Below are positions 16,301-24,512 of a stretch of DNA of 64,000 bases, piece after piece. The translations under genes were made by a program, and so were the position numbers. A model generated the notes under the pieces. It ran no database searches and was not told the origin of the DNA. It saw only the letters and a list, made by a program, of their open reading frames with translations. Source of the stretch: Hyphomonas sediminis (GTDB lineage Bacteria > Pseudomonadota > Alphaproteobacteria > Caulobacterales > Hyphomonadaceae); the NCBI RefSeq assembly GCF_019679475.1, contig NZ_JAIEZP010000001.1:2046001-2110000 (forward strand), read 5' to 3'. The number at the start of each line of letters is the position of its first letter. Within the stretch, counting starts at the first letter, position 1.

Positions 16301-17008
16301 GCGCGGCTGGTGCGGCCGGCCGTGATCGGGCGGCTGACGGCGCCTGTGGAAGCCGGGCCGGTGGGACGATGGGACCGGGCGGCCGTGATCGAGCTGGACG
16401 CGCCGGGCGGTGAGTTTGCCTCGGCAAGCGAGGCGGCGGTGCTGGCGGGGGCAAACGCGGCGCTGCTGGAGACAGCAGCGGGATGGGAACTGGTGCAGTT
16501 TGCCGACGCAGAGTTGGTGGGGCCGGAGCGCTGGCGGCTTTCTGGGTTGCTGCGCGGGCAGGGCGGGCGCGCGAGTGGCGCAGCAGAGGCGGGCGCGCGG
16601 ATCGTGTTGCTGGACGATGCTGTTGTGCGGGCGCGGGTGTCGGCGCTGGAGGCGGGGCTTATGATGTTGTGGCGGGCTGCGGGGCTGGGGGAGGCGAACG
16701 AGGCCGTATTCGATGACCGGGCGGGCCTGGCATGGCGGCCAGCGTGGCTGCCGGGGCCAGCGGGATGGGTGAACTGGGCGAGGCGTGGTCGGGATGTGCC
16801 CGACCAGTGGGACCTGCCTGACCCTGCCTCGGCGGTGAGCTATGCCGTGGAAGCAGACTTCGGAGCGGGCTTTGATGCACTGGCGGTGACGGATGTTGCC
16901 GGGATTGCGTGGCCGGAGGGGGCAATTTGCCTGCGAATTGCGCAAATCGGGACGGACGGACGCACCGGGGAATGGCTTTCAATCCCGGCCGGATCACCTT
17001 ACCTGTAA
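13385..17008 (+). CDS. GTA host-specificity tail tip protein (megatron; g15)
   Basis: The 1207-residue protein is the largest of the operon and matches the GTA g15 family. A small-residue-rich hydrophobic N-terminus (RAITGAAIGRAAGAMAGRAL) is followed by the tail-tip core. A glycoside-hydrolase-like TIM barrel (GTA_TIM) lies near residues 480-800, with WTPGMKPIRLSEIGFAAVDKG and AHVWAWDARPYPAWP. Further C-terminal domains include LVQFADAELVGPERWRLSGLLRGQ. It forms the central spike that contacts the recipient. The ATG at 13385 follows the g14 stop by two bases. It is the last gene of the operon. Confidence 0.93.
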   Translation: MAQIAFAEIGAAVGARLLPAGLNVAGRAITGAAIGRAAGAMAGRALGNYLAGPAEGPRLKALYVMEAAEGAGVSSVYGRMRVAGQLVWAARLRERRTTRSVGSKGGPRVNEYSYSVSFAVALGEGPGVRVVRAWANGEAFDFSAVTHRLYDGSEGQVPDPLIEMIEGAAPAYRGTAYIVFEDLPLDAFGNRLPQLSFEIVRVPPGDSEPGLKDSVTGVNIIPASGEFVYATEIVREQFSPGRERAINANSGEARADFLVSLDQMQEGLPRVTHTALAVGWFGSSLDVGACVIRPGVEARTRVTVPQVWNVAGEDRAEAYLISRDEGGNANYGGTPSDASAVQAIRELKDRGYAVTLTPFLMMDAPGFPWRGRIGVSEDGTASARAEIEAFVDGPQGYRRFILHHAALAAQAGGVEAFLVGSEMRGLTRVRDEGGAFPFVEALRDLAAEVKALLPGTKVSYAADWTEYGAYVPGDGSGDVLFPLDALWADAAIDFVGIDWYPPLGDWRAGAEHLDLLAGYAAADDPAYLERQIEGGEAFDWYYADEAARATQVRTPINDSAHGEHWVFRVKDLSGWSGNLHYPRPGGVRASLPTAWTPGMKPIRLSEIGFAAVDKGGNAPNVFYDPKSSESALPPFSTGERDDVFQKRALGVTLAHFEASPLVEAAHVWAWDARPYPAWPMRDDIWGDGGNWARGHWLNGREGLTSLAAVVGDICPRGGVEADVRGLDGVIEGYGLDGVHSVRAALEPLKAAFGFEVVERPEGLVFHMGDAVAAELSSDEIAEPGLKATRQLMDKAPERIRLAYIDPDRDYQPGVAQARRGGGDARLATDVTLPLVLSPARAEAAASALLAAAAADGTAEITLPLAGMALEPGDRLRVDGGPEWCVSEAREAGAQRTLTLVRDTARVSPARDGGATAAPEAAPVFAGIDLVVMDAPSLPGEAETGPLVAAYASPWPGEVAVIAGPSADGLSERARLVRPAVIGRLTAPVEAGPVGRWDRAAVIELDAPGGEFASASEAAVLAGANAALLETAAGWELVQFADAELVGPERWRLSGLLRGQGGRASGAAEAGARIVLLDDAVVRARVSALEAGLMMLWRAAGLGEANEAVFDDRAGLAWRPAWLPGPAGWVNWARRGRDVPDQWDLPDPASAVSYAVEADFGAGFDALAVTDVAGIAWPEGAICLRIAQIGTDGRTGEWLSIPAGSPYL

Positions 17009-17043
17009 GAAAAGTCAGTTCCAGCGTTCCGGAGGAGCCCTAA

Positions 17044-17895
17044 GTGGCGCTCGATCCCTACAAGGTTCTCGGTGTCCCCCGTACGGCGACCGAGGCCGAA
17101 ATCAAGAAAGCGTACCGCGCCAAGGCAAAGGCGCTGCACCCCGACTTGCACCCGAATGACGACAAGAAGGCGGAGGAGTTCAAGCAGGCCTCCGCCGCCT
17201 TCGACATTCTGGGCGACAAGGAGAAGAAGGCCAAGTTCGACCGCGGTGAGATTGACGGCGACGGCAATCCGCGCGGCTATGGCGGTGGAGCGCCGGGCGG
17301 CGGCGGGTTTCGCTGGGAATCGCATGGCGGCGGCGCGCAGGGAGATCCGTTCGAGGATATCCTCTCGGGCATGTTTGGCGGCGGGCGCCGGCGCAATCCG
17401 GGCCCGATGAAGGGCCGCGATGTGCGCTACCGCGTCGAGATCAGCTTTGAAGACGCCGTGAATGGCGCGCGCCGGCGGATGAGCATGGCCGATGGCAGTT
17501 CGCTGGACGTGAATATCCCGGCGGGAATCACCAGCGGCCAGGTGCTGCGCCTGAAAAGCCAGGGGCAGCCCTCGCCGACGGAAGGCCCGCCGGGTGACGC
17601 GCTGCTGGAAGTCGAGGTGCTGGCCAGCAGTGTCTGGACCCGTGAGGACAAGAACCTGCGCATGAGCGTGCCGATTGACCTGAAGAAGGCCGTGCTGGGC
17701 GGGAGCGTGGACGTGCGCACGCCTTCGGGCACGGTGGCGCTGAAAGTGCCGGCGGGGTCCAACACCGGCGCGCAGCTGCGCTTGAAGGGCAAGGGCGTGC
17801 AGACAACACCGCCGGGCGACCTCTATGTGCGGCTGGAAATCGTGCTGGCCGACCCCAAGGATGACGGGCTGAAACGCTGGGCGGAGAAATCCTGA
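17044..17895 (+). CDS. DnaJ-like co-chaperone (CbpA type)
   Basis: The 283-residue protein begins with a J domain (DPYKVLGVPRTATEAEIKKA) with the HPD motif at residues 32-34. A Gly-rich linker (RGYGGGAPGGGGF, then FEDILSGMFGGG) and the two C-terminal beta domains follow (VRYRVEISFEDAVNG; DVNIPAGITSGQVLRL; GGSVDVRTPSGTVALKVPAG). The zinc-finger repeats of true DnaJ are absent, which places it with CbpA-like proteins that stimulate DnaK. It starts at a GTG preceded by GGAGGAG with ideal spacing. It follows the GTA operon by only 35 bases without a terminator, so read-through is possible. Confidence 0.9.
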   Translation: MALDPYKVLGVPRTATEAEIKKAYRAKAKALHPDLHPNDDKKAEEFKQASAAFDILGDKEKKAKFDRGEIDGDGNPRGYGGGAPGGGGFRWESHGGGAQGDPFEDILSGMFGGGRRRNPGPMKGRDVRYRVEISFEDAVNGARRRMSMADGSSLDVNIPAGITSGQVLRLKSQGQPSPTEGPPGDALLEVEVLASSVWTREDKNLRMSVPIDLKKAVLGGSVDVRTPSGTVALKVPAGSNTGAQLRLKGKGVQTTPPGDLYVRLEIVLADPKDDGLKRWAEKS

Positions 17896-17995
17896 CGCGG
17901 TAGCCCTAAACACCGACGCTGTTCCGTGATAGGATTATAGGCCTTCAGAGAACAGCCTGCCCCGACAGAGGGCGGCACGGTGGAGGGGACATAAG

Positions 17996-19714
17996 ATGAA
18001 AACGAGATACCTTCTCGCATCGGCCAGCGTATTTGTGCTGGGCGGTTGCCAGATGATTCATGGCTGGCTCAATCCTGAGACGGAAGAAAGCACGCTGGTC
18101 GCGCCGGTGGAGCTGGAGGAGATTGACCTGGCTATCCGCGCAGGGGCGCCGCTTTTTGACGGGATGGGGGATTTCCACCGGCCAATCACAACTGGCAGCG
18201 CGGACGCCCAGAGATATTTTGACCAGGGCATGGTGCTGGCTTTCGGCTTCAACCATGCCGAAAGCATCCGATCCTTCCGGGCGGCGCAAAAACTCGATCC
18301 GGAATGTGCCATGTGTTTCTGGGGAGAGGCGCTGGCGACCGGGCCAAACATCAATGTGACCAGCAATGGCAAGGCCGTCATGTCGATGGAAGACCGGGAA
18401 GCGGCCTATGTTGCGGTGCAGAAGGCCATGGCGCTGAGGCAAACGGCGAGCCCGGCCGAACAGGCGCTGATCGAGGCGTTGGCGACGCGCTACAGCGCTG
18501 ACTTCACCGCCGAACGGGAACCTCAGGACATTGCATGGGCCGAGGCGATGGCCGCCTATGTGGCCGCCTATCCGGAGGACAATGACGCCGCCGCGATTTA
18601 TGCCGAGGCGTGGATGAACACCATGCCGTGGGATTACTGGTCGGCCGATGGCGTAGCAAAACCCGAGACGGTGAAGGTGATCGAAGCGCTGGAGACAACA
18701 ATTGCGCGGGCGCCGGATCATCCGCTTGCGTTGCATCTCTATATCCATGCCGTGGAAGCGTCCGATGATCCGGGGCGGGCAGAAGCAGCCGCTGACCGGC
18801 TGATCGCGCTGGTGCCGGGATCGGGGCATCTGGTGCATATGCCGGCGCACATCTTCTGGCGCGTGGGTCGCTATGATGACGCCGCCGCGGCCAACATACT
18901 GGCGGCGCAGGTGGACGAGGATTACATAGCCCAGTGCAATGCGCAGGGGTTTTATCCGGCGCTTTACTACCCGCACAACATCCATTTCCTGTGGGCGGCG
19001 GCGAGCATGTCCGGCCAGAGCGCAGTGGCGCTGGAGGCAGCGCAGAAGCTGGCAGATAACGTCCGTATCGAGCAGGTGGAGCAATTCCCGACAGTCGAGT
19101 TTTTCCGGACCATCCCGCTGCTGGCGCAGGTGCAGTTTGGAAAGTGGGAGGACATTCTGGCCACGGAGGCGCCACCGACGGACCGTGATTATTCAAGAGG
19201 CATCTGGCATTACGCACGCGGCGTCGCGCTTGCGCGGACAGGCGAGGCGGCGCTGGCGAAGGCAGAGGAAGCAGAGCTGGCCAAGCTGAAGGATACGGTC
19301 CAGATCCAGTTCCTTGCGACCAATGACTATCCGGCGACGCTTCTGATGAACATTGCCGATGAGCTATTGCTGGGCGAAATTGCCAAGGCCGGAGGCGATA
19401 CCGCAGAAGCAGTGGCGCGGTTTGAAGCGGCGGTCGCCCTGCAGGACCAGTTGCCCTACACAGAGCCGCCTTTCTGGTATTATCCCACACGGCAATCGCT
19501 TGGCGAGGCCCTTATGGACGCCGAGCGCTATGCTGACGCTGAAGCAGTTTACCGGCGAGACCTCAAGGACCATCCGCATAATGGCTGGTCGATGGCGGGC
19601 CTGATCGGCGCGCTGGAGGCGCAGGGCAGGGCCGAAGAGGCAGGCCAGCTCAAGCATCACTTCGAGATGGCCTGGGCCAAGGCGGATGTGGCGTTGAGCG
19701 GTTCCCGGCTATAA
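17996..19714 (+). CDS. TPR-repeat lipoprotein
   Basis: The 572-residue protein opens with a lipoprotein signal, MKTRYLLASASVFVLGGC, with a lipobox LGGC. TPR-like helices fill the rest (QRYFDQGMVLAFGFNHAESIRSF and CMFCWGEA-type units). Conserved His/Trp clusters stand out: LHLYIHAVEAS, HLVHMPAHIFWRVGRYDDA and YYPHNIHFLWAAA, which resemble metal or substrate-binding motifs rather than pure scaffold repeats. The start is supported by GGAGGGG seven bases upstream. Membrane-anchored in the periplasm; function unknown. Confidence 0.75.
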   Translation: MKTRYLLASASVFVLGGCQMIHGWLNPETEESTLVAPVELEEIDLAIRAGAPLFDGMGDFHRPITTGSADAQRYFDQGMVLAFGFNHAESIRSFRAAQKLDPECAMCFWGEALATGPNINVTSNGKAVMSMEDREAAYVAVQKAMALRQTASPAEQALIEALATRYSADFTAEREPQDIAWAEAMAAYVAAYPEDNDAAAIYAEAWMNTMPWDYWSADGVAKPETVKVIEALETTIARAPDHPLALHLYIHAVEASDDPGRAEAAADRLIALVPGSGHLVHMPAHIFWRVGRYDDAAAANILAAQVDEDYIAQCNAQGFYPALYYPHNIHFLWAAASMSGQSAVALEAAQKLADNVRIEQVEQFPTVEFFRTIPLLAQVQFGKWEDILATEAPPTDRDYSRGIWHYARGVALARTGEAALAKAEEAELAKLKDTVQIQFLATNDYPATLLMNIADELLLGEIAKAGGDTAEAVARFEAAVALQDQLPYTEPPFWYYPTRQSLGEALMDAERYADAEAVYRRDLKDHPHNGWSMAGLIGALEAQGRAEEAGQLKHHFEMAWAKADVALSGSRL

Positions 19715-19738
19715 AGGTCGTGCACTGAAGACCAGAGG

Positions 19739-20434
19739 TCAAAACTCTATCGCGCTGGCATAGCCCTTCGCCTGTTCGCGCAGCATGGACATGCGTTCGG
19801 CGGTATCCGCACCGAAAAAGGCTTCGCCGACGCGGTCGATATAGGGGATGAGGTGTTTGGCGAGGTCGTCTTCGCTGGCGGGCCGACCCCGGATTGCGGT
19901 GTGAAGTTCATCTGCCATCTGAAGGGGGATGAGGGCGGCGAGGAGGATCTGCTCGCGCCGGGCGTCTGACCACTGATCTTTCCTGGCGATGAGTTCGTCG
20001 TCCCAGTAGCGATCTTCGGCGTCGACCAGCATCGGCTCATAGACGGTCTCGTAGAAGTATTCGGTGAGGCCGGCAAGCTGGCGGTCGGCGGGGTGTCCGG
20101 TGATTGCCGTGCAGATTGTCTCGAACGGGTTGTCCTTATCCGGACCTAGATTGCCGACGATGTTGTAGCCGGTGATGTAGGCGGTTCGCCAGACATGCTC
20201 GTGTTCGAGCTGCTCGGGCGTCATGTCGTCAATATACATCTCGCGGTCGAATCGGCTGGCATGCGTGGCGAGCGCTGCGACGATGCCGGCCTGCGCAGCG
20301 GCTGTTGGCGTTTGCGCCCGCGCCGGAGGTGACTTTGGCGTTTCTTTCTTGCCTGACAGACTGCCGATGATGCCGAGCGCAATGACGACGACAATTGCGA
20401 TGATCACCCATGTCTGAGCGCTGGAAAAAGCCAT
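19739..20434 (-). CDS. Hypothetical protein with a single N-terminal membrane anchor
   Basis: The 231-residue product has one transmembrane segment at residues 9-26 (WVIIAIVVVIALGIIGSL), a Pro/Ala linker, and a mostly helical acidic domain with YIDDMTPEQLEHEHVWRTAY, FYETVYEPMLVDAEDRYWDD and QWSDARREQILLAAL. I do not recognise the family. It converges with the TPR lipoprotein upstream and is divergent from the small lipoprotein downstream, so it is a single-gene unit. Confidence 0.6.
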   Translation of the reverse strand: MAFSSAQTWVIIAIVVVIALGIIGSLSGKKETPKSPPARAQTPTAAAQAGIVAALATHASRFDREMYIDDMTPEQLEHEHVWRTAYITGYNIVGNLGPDKDNPFETICTAITGHPADRQLAGLTEYFYETVYEPMLVDAEDRYWDDELIARKDQWSDARREQILLAALIPLQMADELHTAIRGRPASEDDLAKHLIPYIDRVGEAFFGADTAERMSMLREQAKGYASAIEF

Positions 20435-20640
20435 GATGTCCCCCTTGTTTCTTGCGACTCCGGCTGAAAACGGGGGAAGGGTTGGCCAATAGGATTAACA
20501 TAGTCTTTTGCGGACAAGGCCGTAGGCGACATTTCCGGCCCGGCTGGGCCGGGCTGCCCCCTTGTTCAGGGGGTACGGGCGCCCGGCGCCGCCCCCTAGA
20601 GACGTTGGCTGCACAACAGAACCTGAAGGGGGCGACTGCC

Positions 20641-21246
20641 ATGCGCGCGACGATCATCGGCTTATCCATTCTGACACTTGCGGCCTGCCAGGGCGGCGAG
20701 GCCGCGCCTGCCAAGGCCGCCGGTCCTTGTGCAAATGTGAAGCCGATCCTCGATGCGCGGGGAGAAGCCGAACCTTTCCTGAGCCTGCGGGGCGAAAACC
20801 GGATGATGGGGGAAATGCCGCTGCCGGACAGCTATCTGGGACAGCATGATGCTTTCGGGAAGACCTGCAACACCAGCGTCATGCGGGGATTCGGGAGTGG
20901 GGCGATCTACACCTACAGCTGTACCCTGTTTGAGGGAAAATCAATGAACCGGGACGGCGACCAGGCCGAAGCAGAAGCCGCGTTCACCAAGGCCGCCGAA
21001 GAGATGAAGGCGTGTGTCGGCGAAGGCTGGGAGATTGCCGAAGACACCGAAGACATGGACTTCGAGATCTATCGGAAGTTCACTTACGCGCCGGCGGAGA
21101 TGCCCAGTAGCTCCAGCGGGATTACGGTCGATCCGGCATTCCTGGAAATGAGCTATACGCCTTTCATGCGCGGCCGGGGCGGCCCTTCCGGCTGGCTGGT
21201 GGTGCTGCAGGTTCAGGGGCAGGTGGATAAACCTGCCGGCGAATGA
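20641..21246 (+). CDS. Small hypothetical lipoprotein
   Basis: The 201-residue product starts MRATIIGLSILTLAACQGG, a short signal with lipobox LAAC, which sets the start at 20641 rather than earlier in-frame codons. The mature domain has spaced cysteines (GPCANVKP, GKTCNTSV, YSCTLFEG, KACVGEGW) that could form two disulfides, and an acidic middle (GWEIAEDTEDMDFEIY). No known family. The upstream gap holds a CCCCCTTG-type hairpin near 20556-20572. Confidence 0.65.
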   Translation: MRATIIGLSILTLAACQGGEAAPAKAAGPCANVKPILDARGEAEPFLSLRGENRMMGEMPLPDSYLGQHDAFGKTCNTSVMRGFGSGAIYTYSCTLFEGKSMNRDGDQAEAEAAFTKAAEEMKACVGEGWEIAEDTEDMDFEIYRKFTYAPAEMPSSSSGITVDPAFLEMSYTPFMRGRGGPSGWLVVLQVQGQVDKPAGE

Positions 21247-21310
21247 GCTGAGGGGCCGAGAGGCGGCGCGCCGACGCCGTCCCTTGCTCGCCGCAACAGG
21301 GGCTGGACGT

Positions 21311-21345
21311 TGAACAAAGCTGAACGGTATCGTTCACTTCACATT
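21311..21345 (+). promoter_or_regulatory. Direct and inverted repeats upstream of the PepSY-RR-HK operon
   Basis: TGAAC occurs at 21311 and 21321, exactly 10 bp apart, and the second copy forms a perfect palindrome TGAACG-GTAT-CGTTCA (21321-21336), followed by TTCAC-TTCAC steps. A one-turn direct repeat is the usual layout of OmpR-type binding sites, so autoregulation by the downstream response regulator is a fair inference. Confidence 0.5.
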
Positions 21346-21372
21346 CAGCGCTTGCGCCCTATACGGCGGGAT

Positions 21373-21699
21373 ATGAAACGGATTGTAACCTTCTTTCTTG
21401 CTGTTGGCCTTATGGGTGTGCCGGTTGCGTCCGCGCAGTCTGGTGGCAATCCCTGGGCCAACCAGTTTTCCCCCGGACAGGCCCGTGAGGCCGTCCGCGA
21501 GGGCAAAACCGTTCCCCTGAACAAGATTTTTCAGAAGCTGAAGCGCGAATATGGAGGGTACCAGCTTGGCGCGGAGCTTTACTCGCGTGAAGATGGGACC
21601 ACCTTCTACGAAATCGACTGGATGACCGAAGATGGCCGCAAGGCACATTTTACGGTTGACGCGCAGAGCGGGTCGGTTCTGGAACGGCACGGCGGCTAA
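21373..21699 (+). CDS. Periplasmic PepSY-like small protein (FeuN-like position)
   Basis: The 108-residue protein begins with the signal peptide MKRIVTFFLAVGLMGVPVASA, which selects the ATG at 21373 over a TTG at 21310. The mature domain (VPLNKIFQKLKREYGGYQLG, then TTFYEIDWMTEDGRKAHFTV and DAQSGSVLERHGG) has the PepSY layout. Such small periplasmic proteins often precede OmpR-type two-component genes and restrain the kinase, as FeuN does in Sinorhizobium. It is first in an operon with the regulator 32 bases downstream. Confidence 0.8.
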   Translation: MKRIVTFFLAVGLMGVPVASAQSGGNPWANQFSPGQAREAVREGKTVPLNKIFQKLKREYGGYQLGAELYSREDGTTFYEIDWMTEDGRKAHFTVDAQSGSVLERHGG

Positions 21700-21731
21700 A
21701 GCGTTTCTGAAGGTCCCAACGGAGAAGTTAC

Positions 21732-22415
21732 ATGCGTATCCTGGTAGTTGAAGATGATGCAGACCTCCGCCGGCAGCTGGCCGATGTGCTGTCGCAGTCC
21801 GGCTATGCGGTGGACCTTGCCGCCGATGGCGAGGACGGCCAGTTCCTGGGCGAGACCGAGCCTTATGACGCCGTGGTGCTGGACCTTGGCTTGCCCAAGA
21901 TTGATGGCGTCAGCGTCCTGAAAAGCTGGCGCAAGGAAGGGAAGACCTTCCCTGTGCTGATCCTGACCGCCCGCGATCAGTGGAGCGAGAAGGTTTCGGG
22001 CTTCGATGCGGGCGCTGACGACTACCTCACCAAGCCCTTCATCACCGAAGAATTGCTGGCGCGCCTGCGGGCGCTGCTGCGCCGGGCGGCTGGCCATTCG
22101 GCCGCGACGCTGGAAGCTGGCAAGCTGATGGTGGACACGCGGGCTGCCCGCGCCACGGTCAACGGCGAGCCGATCAAGCTGACGGCGCACGAATACCGCG
22201 TTCTTTCCTACCTGATGCACCATCAGGGCCGGGTTGTACCGCGGACGGAGCTGGTGGAGCATATTTACGATCAGGATTTTGACCGCGATTCGAACACGAT
22301 CGAGGTGTTCATTGGCCGTCTGCGCCGGAAGATTGGCCAGGACCGGATCCAGACCGAACGCGGGCTTGGTTATCGCCTGATCGTGCCTGAGGATGATGCC
22401 CGCGTTGCGGGCTGA
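21732..22415 (+). CDS. OmpR-family response regulator (FeuP-like)
   Basis: The 227-residue protein has a receiver domain with the acidic pocket EDD, phosphoacceptor Asp51 in DAVVLDLGLPKIDG, the switch Thr in LTARD, and the Lys of DDYLTKPF. A winged-helix domain follows (LTAHEYRVLSYLMHHQGRVV and DSNTIEVFIGRLRRKIG). Phosphorylated regulators of this class bind direct repeats, and a suitable one lies upstream of the operon. It is followed after 25 bases by its kinase. FeuP/PhoP-like is the best fit by order. Confidence 0.9.
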   Translation: MRILVVEDDADLRRQLADVLSQSGYAVDLAADGEDGQFLGETEPYDAVVLDLGLPKIDGVSVLKSWRKEGKTFPVLILTARDQWSEKVSGFDAGADDYLTKPFITEELLARLRALLRRAAGHSAATLEAGKLMVDTRAARATVNGEPIKLTAHEYRVLSYLMHHQGRVVPRTELVEHIYDQDFDRDSNTIEVFIGRLRRKIGQDRIQTERGLGYRLIVPEDDARVAG

Positions 22416-22440
22416 CCCCGAACGCGGCTAGACCGCCTCT

Positions 22441-23868
22441 ATGAGCGAGGCTGACACTCCCAAGAAAAGTCTGATTGACCGCTGGTCCGGCGTTTCGCTG
22501 GCCCGGCGCGTCATGATTGCGGCGGCGATCTGGGGGATGGTTGTGCTGATCGGAGGCGCGCTGGCGCTGTCGGCGCTGTACCGCGCGCAGACACTCTCGC
22601 TGATCGAAGACGACCTGCGGCAGACGCTGATCACCCTGTCGCGCGAGCTGACGCGGGAAGATGCGTTCCTTTCCGATGGCCGGGTGACGGATACGGACCG
22701 GGACTTCTTCTCGAACGATGCGCGCTTCCAGGTGCAGTATTCCGGGCATTACTGGGCGGTGGTTGGCCTGACGCCAGAGCTGCAGATCGCCGGGGATTTC
22801 CGCTCCCGCAGCCTGTGGGATGAGGCCGTACCCGTAACGCCGGACCTGATCCGTAGGGCGGTCGATCTTCCGGGGGTTACACAGTATTCAAACTATCCGG
22901 GGCCGGCGGACCAGGTGTCGCGCGTGGCGGCCATGGCGATCATCGTGGAGAACCGCGAGACGCCGCTGGTGCTGGTGGCCGCCGCCGACAGAACGCCCAA
23001 TGATGAAGCGGCCACGCGCTTCCGCAACATGCTGCTGGGCACGATGATTGCGCTGTTTGGGGGCGTTTTTGCCGCTATGTTGATTGCGGTGAGATATTCG
23101 CTGAACCCGCTGCGCAATCTGGCAGAAGACGTGGTGAAGGTGCGTGAGGGCGAAACGCAGAAGCTTTCCGGCGGATATCCGGCCGAAGTCCGCCCACTGA
23201 CGGAAGAGTTGAACAAGCTGATCGAGCATAACCGCGAGGTGGTCGAGCGTGCCCGTACGCATGTGGGCAATCTGGCGCATGCACTGAAGACACCGCTGGC
23301 GGTGCTGCGCAATGAAGCCAAGGGCGCAACGCAACTGGACGATGTGGTGCGCCGGCAGGCTGAGGCAATGCAGACCAATGTGGAGCATTACCTGAAGCGC
23401 GCACGCATGGCGGCGCGGGCAGAGGCGCTGGGCGCACGCACGGAAGTGCGCCCCGTACTCGATGGCTTGGCGCGCATGCTGAACCGGCTGTTTGATGCGC
23501 GGGGTATTGAAGTCATAGTAACCGGCGGGGAGGGGGGCACTTTCCGCGGCGAGCAACAGGATTTTGAGGAGATGGCAGGCAACCTCATGGAGAACGCCTG
23601 CAAATGGGCGCGGAGCGAGGTTCTGGTGACAATCAGCGACGGCGCTGAGGGGCTGGTGATCTCGGTGGAAGACGACGGGCCAGGCCTGACACCGGAGCAA
23701 CGCGCAGGCGCGCTGAAGCGCGGGGTGCGGCTAGATGAAACAACACCGGGGACTGGGCTCGGCCTCTCGATTGTTACAGAATTGGCCGAGCTGCATAAGG
23801 GCAGCTTCGAACTTGGCGATGCGGCCCTTGGCGGCCTGAAGGCAACCCTCAGATTTCCCCGGCCATGA
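22441..23868 (+). CDS. Sensor histidine kinase (FeuQ/PhoQ-like)
   Basis: The 475-residue kinase has two membrane helices (about residues 24-45 and 200-218) around a 150-residue periplasmic sensor. A HAMP-like linker (RNLAEDVVKVREGE) follows, then the dimerisation helix with His280 in VGNLAHALKTPLAVL, and an ATPase domain with the N box ENACKWA, G1 box DDGPGLT and G2 box GTGLGLSIV. PhoQ/FeuQ-type kinases carry the same H-box. Its stop overlaps the ccmI start as ATGA, coupling it to cytochrome c maturation, as in feuQ-cycH of rhizobia. Confidence 0.9.
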   Translation: MSEADTPKKSLIDRWSGVSLARRVMIAAAIWGMVVLIGGALALSALYRAQTLSLIEDDLRQTLITLSRELTREDAFLSDGRVTDTDRDFFSNDARFQVQYSGHYWAVVGLTPELQIAGDFRSRSLWDEAVPVTPDLIRRAVDLPGVTQYSNYPGPADQVSRVAAMAIIVENRETPLVLVAAADRTPNDEAATRFRNMLLGTMIALFGGVFAAMLIAVRYSLNPLRNLAEDVVKVREGETQKLSGGYPAEVRPLTEELNKLIEHNREVVERARTHVGNLAHALKTPLAVLRNEAKGATQLDDVVRRQAEAMQTNVEHYLKRARMAARAEALGARTEVRPVLDGLARMLNRLFDARGIEVIVTGGEGGTFRGEQQDFEEMAGNLMENACKWARSEVLVTISDGAEGLVISVEDDGPGLTPEQRAGALKRGVRLDETTPGTGLGLSIVTELAELHKGSFELGDAALGGLKATLRFPRP

Positions 23869-24458
23869 AACCAGTCAACATCATCATTCTCGGCAGCTGC
23901 CTCGCGCTTGGCGCGGCGGGCTATTTCATGATCGGCAAGCCCGGCATGGCGGATCAGCCGATGGCGGAGCGGCAGGCGGAATTGATCGAAAGGGTGCGTA
24001 CGGACCCGGAATCGCTGACTGAGGCGGAGATGCTTTCGCGCCTTGAGCAGGCGGTGATCGACAAACCCGAAGACCCGCAGCCGCACTACTTCATCGGCGA
24101 AATCCTGCGCACCAAGGGCCGTACGGAAGACGCTGTGCGGGCCTATCAATCCGCGCTGCGCCGGGATCAGGACTTTGTGCCTGCGCTGGTCGGGCTGGCC
24201 GATGTGCTGACCCAGCTGAGCGAGGGGGCTATCGGGCCGGACGCAACGCGGCTTTATGCGCGCGCCTACGAGCTCGACGAGACGCAGGTGAGCGCCGGGA
24301 TGCGAGCAGCCATGGGCGCGGCGCAGGCCGGCGAACAGGAGAAGGCCGAGCAGGCCATGCGTTATATCTATTCGCGCCTGCCCGAAGACGATCCGCGCCG
24401 CGAGCGCTTCCGCCCCATGATTGAGGCGATCGGACAGGCGCCGCCAGAAGCGGAATAA
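23865..24458 (+). CDS. ccmI: Cytochrome c maturation protein CcmI/CycH (TPR form)
   Basis: The 197-residue protein has one N-terminal membrane helix (IIILGSCLALGAAGYFMIG), then a LEQAVIDKPEDPQPHYFIGE and VRAYQSALRRDQDFVPALVG pair of TPR motifs. CcmI/CycH binds apocytochrome c through its TPR domain and hands it to the CcmF-CcmH haem lyase. It is shorter than classical CycH and keeps one membrane helix, so it could also be called NrfG-like. Position immediately before ccmE and ccmF decides the assignment. Confidence 0.78.
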   Translation: MKPVNIIILGSCLALGAAGYFMIGKPGMADQPMAERQAELIERVRTDPESLTEAEMLSRLEQAVIDKPEDPQPHYFIGEILRTKGRTEDAVRAYQSALRRDQDFVPALVGLADVLTQLSEGAIGPDATRLYARAYELDETQVSAGMRAAMGAAQAGEQEKAEQAMRYIYSRLPEDDPRRERFRPMIEAIGQAPPEAE

Positions 24459-24512
24459 GCGCTCCATCTGCCGCACTCCCCAAGGGGGGCGGGCCAGCCT
24501 ATAACCTTGGCT

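Noticed and set aside
13289-16945. A 1218-codon antisense frame across g15
   Set aside because: Arg/His/Pro-rich low-complexity translation typical of the shadow of a GC-rich gene; the sense frame is a known GTA family.
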